Shown in pieces: positions 6,815-13,321 of a stretch of DNA of 51,847 nt. This DNA is from Planctomycetales bacterium (GTDB lineage: Bacteria; 4484-113): positions 1 through 51,847 of the forward strand of contig JAUWGS010000015.1 of NCBI GenBank assembly GCA_030606285.1, written 5' to 3'. Each line of letters opens with the position of its first letter. Position 1 is the first letter of the stretch. The notes under the pieces are model-generated. The model was given only the letters and a program-made list of their open reading frames with translations, was not told where the DNA came from and ran no database searches. The translations under genes were made by a program, and so were the position numbers.

Positions 6815-9697
6815 CTACTCTCTGTAGTACGCCAGATCGCCTTCCGAATAGTCGTTGCGCGAGGTGGGCAAGGTCCAATAGGTCAGAGTCTCTATTTTTG
6901 CGTAGCTTGCCTGGATGCCGCCAATGACATAGACCATAGAGTCTGCGCTTGCCCCAGTGCCGAAGCTAGTCACGTCTAGACCGGTAGACCAGGTGTGCAT
7001 ACCGGTATCGTAAGTGGAAGCTTCAAGGTTCGTGTGGATCAGCGTGTCCCACATGTCACTGCCGATCATATCAATGTGAACCCAGGTAAACTTGCCTTTG
7101 CCATCCGCCCTGAACGAAATCTGTGGATCCGCACCCTCGAACTCGAGGTGGATCACTTCGCCACCTTCGGGATACCAGGTAGCCGTCTCGGCTAGGTCAA
7201 ACGTCCAGACATCTCCACCGTATGCTCCTACTACTGCCTCGTATCCATCGTAATTCTCCGTATCAACCGTTAAAGTGACTTTCTGGGCTAGAGCAAGGAA
7301 AACAATACCAGTTGTAGGATCGACTGAGATATCGATTGCTTCCATTCTCCTTTCCCCAGGGAGCTGTGTAACTGTCCATTCGTCTTCACCAATACGTTCC
7401 GCCCAGCATAAAAGCGCATTGCTGACTAGGCTCAGAAAGTTTAGTTCGCCTCTGCCCAAACCGACTAGCGGAGCCCCAGTAATGGGATGGTACATGAACG
7501 TGCCGAAGCAATCCTGCTTGGAGCTATCAATCAGCTCGTTCTCCCATGCGCCGCCGGATAGAAGGCGCGTAAAGTACCTCAGTTCATCGTTCGCCCCGCT
7601 CTCTCCGACCAGGTTTAGGGAGGCAACGATTCCAATCTTGCCTGTCGTCTCGTGGATGTCCAGGTCTACGGAAAACGCTTCCGCATAGCCCGACACGACG
7701 ACCTCGGGCAGCCAACTGTCGCCTGCCGTGTTACCCACATACAGTTTCAGCTCGCCGGTGGCACCGTCGAATGCTGCAACGTATATCTGCTCGCCCGACA
7801 GCACAATCTGCGGGTGATAGAATTCGTGAGTCGGTTCTATCTCGTGGTCTTGCCACGCACTCCCAGTGTCATCATAGTAGTGCAGATTCAGGCCGGGAGC
7901 GGTCTTGCTGTCAGCGCTGACAATTACCGGCTGGGCTTCAACATCACAGGCGATTGCGCTGTCGGTGCAGCTCCAATCGGTAAGCACTCCCGAGGGTGGA
8001 TTCCCAAATGAATATGGGCTCTCGGCGTCGCCCGTCGGTGTCGCATTCAGAGTATCGGTATTCGTCGTCGTGTTCTGGTTGACCGAGCTATCGCGCGCGC
8101 GCACACCGAACTCGTATTCGACGTCGTTGCTCAGGCTCCCTACCACTGTGGAGAGCGTGCCTGACGGATATGTGTTGTAAGGCGTCTCCCAATCAACGCC
8201 TTCGGCGGCTTCTGCAACGAACAGCAGATACATTACCGGCTCGGATTCAGCGTCCGTGGCCTCACCCCAAGTGACGGTCACTTGTCCGTCTCCAGCAACA
8301 GCGCCTGTGATGCCTTCTTCAGACGTCCACGCGGGCGGCGTTGTATCATCCGGGCTGCCGCCACCCACGTTCAAGTAGTTCACATTGGCAGTCTCATTGC
8401 CCAGATCGTCAAATGCCCGCACGCTCAGCGAATACATCTGCTCTTCCACGATGCCGTCGCTCAGTATCCTCGTGTACGGAATGGGCTCTTCACCGCTGAC
8501 TTCATAGACTCTTGCATGAGCGCTGCCGAAATTCACCGGCCCCGGCCCTTCCTGCCAGTAGAGCGCATACTTCACCGGTGGCGAGTCCGCGTCCACCGCC
8601 TGGCCGAAGGTGAAGCTGATACTTGTGGGATCATCTAACTCGGCTGAGATGATGCCCACGTCCGAGACCCACATTGGAGGTATCGTATCTCTGGTAAACG
8701 GCCGGATATCATCGGACGCAACGCCGACTTCTCCGTCTCCGTACGGATAGAATACGTAATAAACCGTGTCGTCGGGCGCAGTGTCGCTATAGGTGTACAC
8801 CAATCGTCCCGGCGGCGCCGTCTCCTCATCGGGGCGCGAGGCGCTAACGTCGGAAAGCGGATTTCCCGGCTCCGGCAGATACTGCCCGCCCATAAGATCG
8901 CTGCGCCAGATGCGATAGCCCTCAATGACGTCGGCGTAGTTCATCGCGATTGGAGTGATATCGGCAATGTCAACTACGCCGTTCTCGCTGCCGTCAACAA
9001 GGTCCACCACGTCCGGATCTTCATCGGTCACTTTGCCGTAATGCATCGCGATGGGTGTAATGTCGGCGATGCCCACCACTCCATCTCGATCGTAGTCGCC
9101 GCAATTCCTCTCCTTCCATTCAAAATCAACGTTCAGGTCGTCCACGACGATTGCGATGTCTCGATCATGCAGCACATTGTAGCCGCCTTCAGGAGCTCTG
9201 CTCACAGCATGCGGCGACGACAATGCGCCCGGCGCGAACTCAACCGTGAAAAGCTCTCCTGCGGGAATTGTCTCATCACGGTGCGCGCCGATAAGGCTTA
9301 CACCAACCGGTAGCGGACACCGATCCAGCACCGCAAGGCTTATCGAGCGTTCCTCGTCGCCAAATGCGTCACCTACGGCGAAACTCACCGGATGCACGTC
9401 CGCCGGATACGAAAGCTCCGTATACAGGTCCGCTCCTAGTGGTAATCCGTCTTCGCGCAGAACCGCTGCGACTCTAATCCTGCCGCCGGACACCTCAGCA
9501 GACAGCGCTATTCGCCCGTCATCAGGCATTGCATTTCTGAAGCTGTCCAGCATCGCGAGCGAGTATCCGTCTGTCGACGCGTTCCACGCTGGAATAGCCG
9601 CAGGCGCGCCGCCTTTGCCGCATGCCGATAGCACAAACGCGATGATTAGCCCGACAAGCGCAGTCGCCGCGCCGATTAAGACCTTCCTGACCGTCAT
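6815..9697 (-). CDS. 960-residue lipoprotein with dockerin-like segment, FN3 domains and propeller-like region
   Basis: The N-terminus is a clear lipoprotein signal ending in VLSAC (Cys26). Residues ~199-255 hold two copies of a dockerin-like calcium loop and helix: CGDYDRDGVVGIADITPIAM and GSENGVVDIADITPIAMNY, 37 residues apart. Three FN3-like domains follow (~256-555), with the WGEATDAESEPV strand typical of them. The last ~400 residues are beta-rich repeats such as GKIGIVASLNLVG and GIVFLALAQKV, perhaps a propeller. A ribosome-binding site GGACGGTGAG precedes the ATG. Real dockerins usually sit at the C-terminus of cellulosomal enzymes; here the segment is internal and no cohesin is seen, so cellulosome function should not be assumed. 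Substrate or partner is unknown. Confidence 0.8.
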   Translation of the reverse strand: MTVRKVLIGAATALVGLIIAFVLSACGKGGAPAAIPAWNASTDGYSLAMLDSFRNAMPDDGRIALSAEVSGGRIRVAAVLREDGLPLGADLYTELSYPADVHPVSFAVGDAFGDEERSISLAVLDRCPLPVGVSLIGAHRDETIPAGELFTVEFAPGALSSPHAVSRAPEGGYNVLHDRDIAIVVDDLNVDFEWKERNCGDYDRDGVVGIADITPIAMHYGKVTDEDPDVVDLVDGSENGVVDIADITPIAMNYADVIEGYRIWRSDLMGGQYLPEPGNPLSDVSASRPDEETAPPGRLVYTYSDTAPDDTVYYVFYPYGDGEVGVASDDIRPFTRDTIPPMWVSDVGIISAELDDPTSISFTFGQAVDADSPPVKYALYWQEGPGPVNFGSAHARVYEVSGEEPIPYTRILSDGIVEEQMYSLSVRAFDDLGNETANVNYLNVGGGSPDDTTPPAWTSEEGITGAVAGDGQVTVTWGEATDAESEPVMYLLFVAEAAEGVDWETPYNTYPSGTLSTVVGSLSNDVEYEFGVRARDSSVNQNTTTNTDTLNATPTGDAESPYSFGNPPSGVLTDWSCTDSAIACDVEAQPVIVSADSKTAPGLNLHYYDDTGSAWQDHEIEPTHEFYHPQIVLSGEQIYVAAFDGATGELKLYVGNTAGDSWLPEVVVSGYAEAFSVDLDIHETTGKIGIVASLNLVGESGANDELRYFTRLLSGGAWENELIDSSKQDCFGTFMYHPITGAPLVGLGRGELNFLSLVSNALLCWAERIGEDEWTVTQLPGERRMEAIDISVDPTTGIVFLALAQKVTLTVDTENYDGYEAVVGAYGGDVWTFDLAETATWYPEGGEVIHLEFEGADPQISFRADGKGKFTWVHIDMIGSDMWDTLIHTNLEASTYDTGMHTWSTGLDVTSFGTGASADSMVYVIGGIQASYAKIETLTYWTLPTSRNDYSEGDLAYYRE

Positions 9698-9734
9698 GGT
9701 CTCACCGTCCTTTTTCTAACCAGCAGGTGTGAAG

Positions 9735-10298
9735 CTACTGAGGAAACCAGATGTAAGGCTCTTTATCCTCTTCCAGCTGCTCCAGGATGTATGCCGCCCA
9801 GGGATGGTAGCCGTCGTTCCAGCATTCGCTGGAGTAGTAAATCCAGGGGCAGTCCGGAAAAACCTTGTCCTGGAACGGCGTCAACTGGTGCCTTGCGCAA
9901 TTGCCAACACGGTGATTAAGCGCGGTAAGCCGATGGTTCAGCTCAACCACATCCATCCTGCGGTCGCTGAAGTACCGGTGCATCAGCTCAACCACGCCAT
10001 CGTCGAACCTGTCCGACAGCCATCTGAGCCGCATCTGCTGGCAGCAGCGAAGGCGCAGCTTGGCGTCGAAGTCACCCTGCAGCGCCATCATAACCATTCT
10101 CCGGTAGGATTCACGGTCCTGCTCCCGCATATCTCCTCGCATCCTCAGATGCTGATGCCTGTCCGCCCTGTGCCAGCGGACCCTCTTTTCGCGCTTATTC
10201 CCGCAATCGCGGTCGCTTTCGCCTGCACGTGCAAGTGGTATAACGAAAGCGAGAAACGCGCAGCCAAGTATCACGGTCAGAACGAGTCGCTTCACCAT
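9735..10298 (-). CDS. small exported protein rich in Arg and Cys, unknown function
   Basis: The ATG at 10298 is preceded by an AGGGGGA ribosome-binding site and begins a 187-residue protein with a signal peptide, MVKRLVLTVILGCAFLAFVI, cleaved near ARA-G. The mature part is unusually basic and helical, with many Arg, His and Asp residues (RVRWHRADRHQHLRMRGDMR), and has CC and single cysteines. The C-terminus is aromatic and acidic (CPWIYYSSECWNDGYHPW). I do not recognise the family. The frame extends upstream, but the promoter-like boxes at 10330-10358 fix the start. It lies 37 bases upstream of the 960-residue lipoprotein gene on the same strand, so the two may form an operon. Confidence 0.6.
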   Translation of the reverse strand: MVKRLVLTVILGCAFLAFVIPLARAGESDRDCGNKREKRVRWHRADRHQHLRMRGDMREQDRESYRRMVMMALQGDFDAKLRLRCCQQMRLRWLSDRFDDGVVELMHRYFSDRRMDVVELNHRLTALNHRVGNCARHQLTPFQDKVFPDCPWIYYSSECWNDGYHPWAAYILEQLEEDKEPYIWFPQ

Positions 10299-10329
10299 CG
10301 CAGTCCCCCTAATAGTATTCACTACATTG

Positions 10330-10358
10330 ATAATACCCTCTAGCACGGCTGTTCGCAA
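10330..10358 (-). promoter_or_regulatory. promoter-like boxes for the small basic exported protein
   Basis: TTGCGA and TATTAT on the minus strand with 17 bases between, about 32 bases upstream of the ATG at 10298. Confidence 0.45.
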
Positions 10359-10479
10359 TCGCACGCAGCTTCCGGACGTCCAAGCCAATCCGCGCAACAC
10401 GCCGCCAGATGCCGCGCAACTCCTTTGCCACGCCCGGTGTGGCGCGCTTTCGCCCGTTTCAGGTCATTATCCATTCTGG

Positions 10480-10485
10480 TATAAT
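10480..10485 (+). promoter_or_regulatory. -10 box of tRNA-Asn gene
   Basis: A perfect TATAAT ends 11 bases before the mature tRNA 5' end. The expected -35 place holds only TTTCAG. Confidence 0.5.
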
Positions 10486-10496
10486 CCAGAGCGCAT

Positions 10497-10569
10497 TCCG
10501 CGGTAGCTCAACTGGCAGAGCGGCTGGCTGTTAACCAGTAGGTTGGGGGTTCAAGTCCCTCCCGCGGAG
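10497..10569 (+). tRNA. tRNA-Asn (anticodon GTT)
   Basis: The cloverleaf can be drawn in full: acceptor TCCGCGG with CCGCGGA, D-stem GCTC/GAGC, anticodon arm GCTGG-CTGTTAA-CCAGT with anticodon GTT, five-base variable loop, T-arm GGGGG-TTCAAGT-CCCTC, and discriminator G. The 3' CCA is not encoded. It reads towards the RRM gene that follows. Confidence 0.95.
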
Positions 10570-10606
10570 CTTTCAGGCTGCGCAAGTGCTTTGCCACCAG
10601 TCAGAC

Positions 10607-10634
10607 TTGATTCCATTGGAATTGCTGCTATCAT
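10607..10634 (+). promoter_or_regulatory. promoter-like boxes for the first RRM gene
   Basis: TTGATT and TATCAT are 16 bases apart between the tRNA and the RRM gene, leaving a leader of about 70 bases. Confidence 0.45.
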
Positions 10635-10713
10635 ACTTTGCTCTGGCAAGGGGTATCCCGGTTCTGCTATCGCAGGCACTGAAGCCGGAAATCAAGAAGC
10701 TAAAGGTTTACCG

Positions 10714-10968
10714 ATGAACATCTATGTGGGTAATTTGAGCTATTCCACCACAGATGACTCTTTGCGCGCGCTATTTGAGCAGCACGGCGAAGTGTCATCG
10801 GCGGAGGTTATCGAGAACCGGGAGACCGGGCGTTCTCGTGGATTTGGCTTTGTCGAAATGCCGAACGACGAAGAGGCGCGAGCTGCAATCGAGGCTGTAA
10901 ACGATACCGAGTTCGAAGGGCGCACGCTTAAGGTAAACGAAGCGCGTCCGAGAACCGAGCGCGCCTGA
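10714..10968 (+). CDS. single-RRM RNA-binding protein
   Basis: An 84-residue protein that is almost entirely one RNA recognition motif: RNP2 is IYVGNL at residues 3-8 and RNP1 is RSRGFGFVEM around 43-52. It ends in a short Arg-rich tail. Bacterial single-RRM proteins of this kind (as in cyanobacteria) bind single-stranded RNA and are often induced in the cold; the family link is certain, cold induction is inference. The frame is open further upstream into the tRNA, but MNIYVGNL is the standard start and AAAGG lies eight bases before it. A closely similar paralogue follows at 11302. Confidence 0.9.
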   Translation: MNIYVGNLSYSTTDDSLRALFEQHGEVSSAEVIENRETGRSRGFGFVEMPNDEEARAAIEAVNDTEFEGRTLKVNEARPRTERA

Positions 10969-10999
10969 GTGCAAGTTTCTGGGCATTCCTGCTGCTGCG

Positions 11000-11021
11000 G
11001 CTCCGGCATGAAGACCGGAGC
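11000..11021 (+). terminator. hairpin after the first RRM gene
   Basis: GCTCCGG and CCGGAGC form a perfect 7-bp stem around an 8-base loop, 31 bases after the stop. There is no T-run, so termination by this hairpin alone is unsure. Confidence 0.35.
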
Positions 11022-11301
11022 TGGGGCTTCATCCTGCCCACCCACGGCGTTTCACCATGCAGTGCCTGGCTGGACAGAGCGGCAACAGCGCGATAGAATC
11101 AACTCCGCGGTGACTGATATATGTTGTGAGTAAGTCCGGGGCCGGGGGATTGCCTTCTTGCACCGAACTACATTGAAGTCTACGACTTGATTCCCGCGGG
11201 ACAGCTGCCGCTGCAACTGTCCGATTTCTTCGGCCGTGGGATGTTTCGGTTGGGACTTTGCCAAACTCAGGGCCGGAGACAAGCAGCTAAGAGGTATTCG
11301 A
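11022..11301 (+). other. leader region of the second RRM gene
   Basis: No gene is seen here. The stretch includes an imperfect stem GGACAG/CTGTCC at about 11197-11221, some 80 bases before the ATG, and no convincing promoter. A long untranslated leader would fit the cold-regulated expression known for bacterial RRM genes, but this is inference. Confidence 0.3.
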
Positions 11302-11592
11302 ATGAACATTTATGTTGGTAACCTGGAATTTTCCTCTACAGAGGAATCAATTCGTGCGCTGTTTGAACAGCACGGTGAAGTGACATCGGTCAAGCTTATT
11401 ACTGACCGGGATACCGGGCGTTCACGCGGCTTCGCCTTCGTCGAGATGTCAAACGACGATGAGGGACGGGCTGCGATTACCGCGCTGGACGGCAAGGATC
11501 TGGATGGGCGTTCGCTTAAAGTAAACGAGGCCCGTCCGAGGACCGAGCGCGGGGGCGGAGGCGGGGGTGGATCCTCCCGCGAACGCTGGTAG
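11302..11592 (+). CDS. single-RRM RNA-binding protein with glycine-rich tail
   Basis: A 96-residue paralogue of the RRM protein at 10714. RNP2 is IYVGNL and RNP1 is RSRGFAFVEM. After the RRM the sequence runs through NEARPRTERG into seven consecutive glycines and ends SSRERW, a short Gly/Arg tail like that of cyanobacterial Rbp proteins. The ATG follows AAGAGG by seven bases. The two proteins share most residues, so they arose by duplication; this one adds the Gly tail. It probably binds single-stranded RNA and may act as an RNA chaperone. Confidence 0.9.
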   Translation: MNIYVGNLEFSSTEESIRALFEQHGEVTSVKLITDRDTGRSRGFAFVEMSNDDEGRAAITALDGKDLDGRSLKVNEARPRTERGGGGGGGSSRERW

Positions 11593-11726
11593 GCTTGCGC
11601 CCAGGGCTCCAGCCCATTCCTTCTGAGCCCGTAGATTCTGCATTCACAAACGCCCGTGCGACGGCGCGGTAAGCGCTTTGCGCTAAGCCTACCCGAAGCC
11701 GCCGGATCGTTTCGGCCTATCCGCCG

Positions 11727-12665
11727 CTAACCGGTCTTCTTAACCCACCACTCGCCGCTGCCGCCTTCAATGTACCTCAACGGATAGTAGTCGCCGCCTT
11801 CGCGGACCTGCCTTCCCTGCGGCACGAACTTCCCGCCAGCCACCTGGAAGTCGTAGCGCCCATAGAGCTGGTCGTCGAGGAAAAGCTGCAGGCTGTACTT
11901 GCCGTCGCTTCCGAACATGTCGGTGCCGCAGAACCAGCCTCCGCCGGATGCGCGAAGCTTGGACAGGTCGAAGCTCTTTGACCGCCAGATCTTATCCCGG
12001 TTGAGCTTCGTGCGCGGGTCCTCGTTGAACATCGCGACTAGCTTGCCGTCGCGATAGAACTTGATCTTCGGTGTCGGGCGCACGTCGCTTTCGGGCTCCG
12101 CCTTCGGGCTGCGGAAGTAGGTCGCGAACTTGACCCGCTGGCTTACATCGTCACTCAGGCAGCTCAAGTAGCCGTACTCCTCCCACGGGCCGTCTAAAAA
12201 CCACCATGTCTCGGGATTGTATACGTCGCCACCCTCGATTTTAGAGACGCTGAACGGGAACTCGTAGAACAGCACTCCCTCAGCTTTGAACCTGAGGACG
12301 TAATCCCCCGCGTCGGGAATGAACATGGACGGGTCTCCCTCGTTATCCCTCATCTTCCACCAGACGCCGCTCTTCTTGGTCACATTCCATTCCAGCGTCT
12401 GGCAGACCGTGCCGTCAGCGCTGCAAACCTCGGTGATTAGATGCCGGTCGTCGAACTTACCATAGTCCGACTCGCCGGGCAGGAACGCCGCCATCATCTT
12501 CGTCATGTAGAACCCGCCGTTTTCGTAATGCATGTTCACCGAATCCAGCAGCGAGCTGTAGAGCAACGTGCACGGAAAATCAGCCGACCTCGCTTTCTGC
12601 GATGGGAGCACGGCCAGAGCGGTCACTAACGCCAGAAACGCGATTACCGGTAAGAAACGTCTCAT
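11727..12665 (-). CDS. exported protein of unknown function
   Basis: A 312-residue protein with a clean signal peptide (MRRFLPVIAFLALVTALAVL, cleavage near ARS-A) and a good ribosome-binding site GGGAGGGGG seven bases before the ATG. The mature part looks like two beta-sandwich halves: DAGDYVLRFKAEGVLFYEFPF ends the first, GKYSLQLFLDDQLYGRYDF the second, both close to strands of chaperone-usher or bacterial C2-like folds. Two Cys pairs are visible. I do not recognise the family, and no neighbour suggests a pathway. Its 3' end faces the RRM genes; its 5' end is divergent from cutA. Confidence 0.6.
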   Translation of the reverse strand: MRRFLPVIAFLALVTALAVLPSQKARSADFPCTLLYSSLLDSVNMHYENGGFYMTKMMAAFLPGESDYGKFDDRHLITEVCSADGTVCQTLEWNVTKKSGVWWKMRDNEGDPSMFIPDAGDYVLRFKAEGVLFYEFPFSVSKIEGGDVYNPETWWFLDGPWEEYGYLSCLSDDVSQRVKFATYFRSPKAEPESDVRPTPKIKFYRDGKLVAMFNEDPRTKLNRDKIWRSKSFDLSKLRASGGGWFCGTDMFGSDGKYSLQLFLDDQLYGRYDFQVAGGKFVPQGRQVREGGDYYPLRYIEGGSGEWWVKKTG

Positions 12666-12801
12666 AACTACCCCCTCCCGGGTTTCAGAATATGGGGTAA
12701 TTCTAGCAGAAACCGCAGTGCCCCGGCGACAGCGCTCCGGGCAATCCCCGATAGTGTATTATGTGTACGGTCCGCTGAAGCGGGGCTGCGGGGAGGATAC
12801 A

Positions 12802-13137
12802 ATGGGTTCGGACTTCGTAATTGTCAGTACGACGATTGGCTCGACCGAGGATGCCGGGCGGCTGGGCCGCGCACTCGTTGAGATGCGCCTTGCGGCCTGC
12901 GTGCATATGATGCCGGTTGCCAGCGTCTACCGCTGGAAGGGCGACATCAAGACCGCCGAGGAGTACCGCATACTCGCCAAGACCCGCGCCGACCTCGCTG
13001 ACAGCCTGGTGGAGTTCATCAAGGAAAACCACCCGTACGAAGTGCCCGAGATCATCGTGACCCCCATCCTCTCCGGCCACAAATCCTACCTGCACTGGCT
13101 CACCGAAGAAACCGGCCAGAACCCGGCGACTGATTGA
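12802..13137 (+). CDS. cutA: divalent-cation tolerance protein CutA
   Basis: A 111-residue protein of normal CutA length. It shows the family hallmarks: a start FVIVSTTIGSTEDAGRLGRA, the RLAACVHMMP segment with the conserved Cys, SVYRWKGDI around 40-48, and the C-terminal HPYEVPEIIVTPI and YLHWL. CutA forms a very stable trimer of ferredoxin-like subunits; in E. coli it was linked to copper tolerance but its biochemical role is unsettled. The ATG follows GGGAGG by six bases. The frame is open further upstream but without homology. A hairpin pair lies just after the gene. Confidence 0.92.
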   Translation: MGSDFVIVSTTIGSTEDAGRLGRALVEMRLAACVHMMPVASVYRWKGDIKTAEEYRILAKTRADLADSLVEFIKENHPYEVPEIIVTPILSGHKSYLHWLTEETGQNPATD

Positions 13138-13206
13138 AGTAAGCACTATTTCACTGAGCCAAGTCTCCGCCCGGCTTTCCCATCACACTGCCACCCATAT
13201 TGGGAG

Positions 13207-13250
13207 GGGCAGCTTCCAAGCTGCCCATTTCGGCGGTTTGGAAACCGCCG
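13207..13250. repeat. two adjacent perfect palindromes
   Basis: GGGCAGCTT-CC-AAGCTGCCC (13207-13226) is followed after four bases by CGGCGGTTT-GG-AAACCGCCG (13231-13250). GGGAG before and CTCC after extend the symmetry. They sit between cutA and uvrA and could act as a bidirectional terminator or belong to a repeat family; similar palindromes recur at 35.8-35.96 kb. Confidence 0.6.
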
Positions 13251-13304
13251 CTCCTGCTAGGATACACATTTTCACCCCCCATACTTCACGGCGGTATAGT
13301 GGTG

Positions 13305-13313
13305 TGATAGACT
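13305..13313 (+). promoter_or_regulatory. candidate extended -10 box of uvrA
   Basis: TGA followed by TAGACT ends eight bases before the GTG start at 13322. A second box TATAGT lies at 13295-13300. The mnmA gene has the same TAGACT hexamer in the same place. Confidence 0.35.
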
Positions 13314-13321
13314 AGAGTATT

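Noticed and set aside
6815-9697. Cellulosomal enzyme
   Set aside because: No catalytic domain is seen; the dockerin-like loops alone do not justify that call.
10543-10713. Upstream extension of the first RRM gene
   Set aside because: It would begin inside the tRNA-Asn gene; the family start MNIYVGNL with AAAGG upstream is better.
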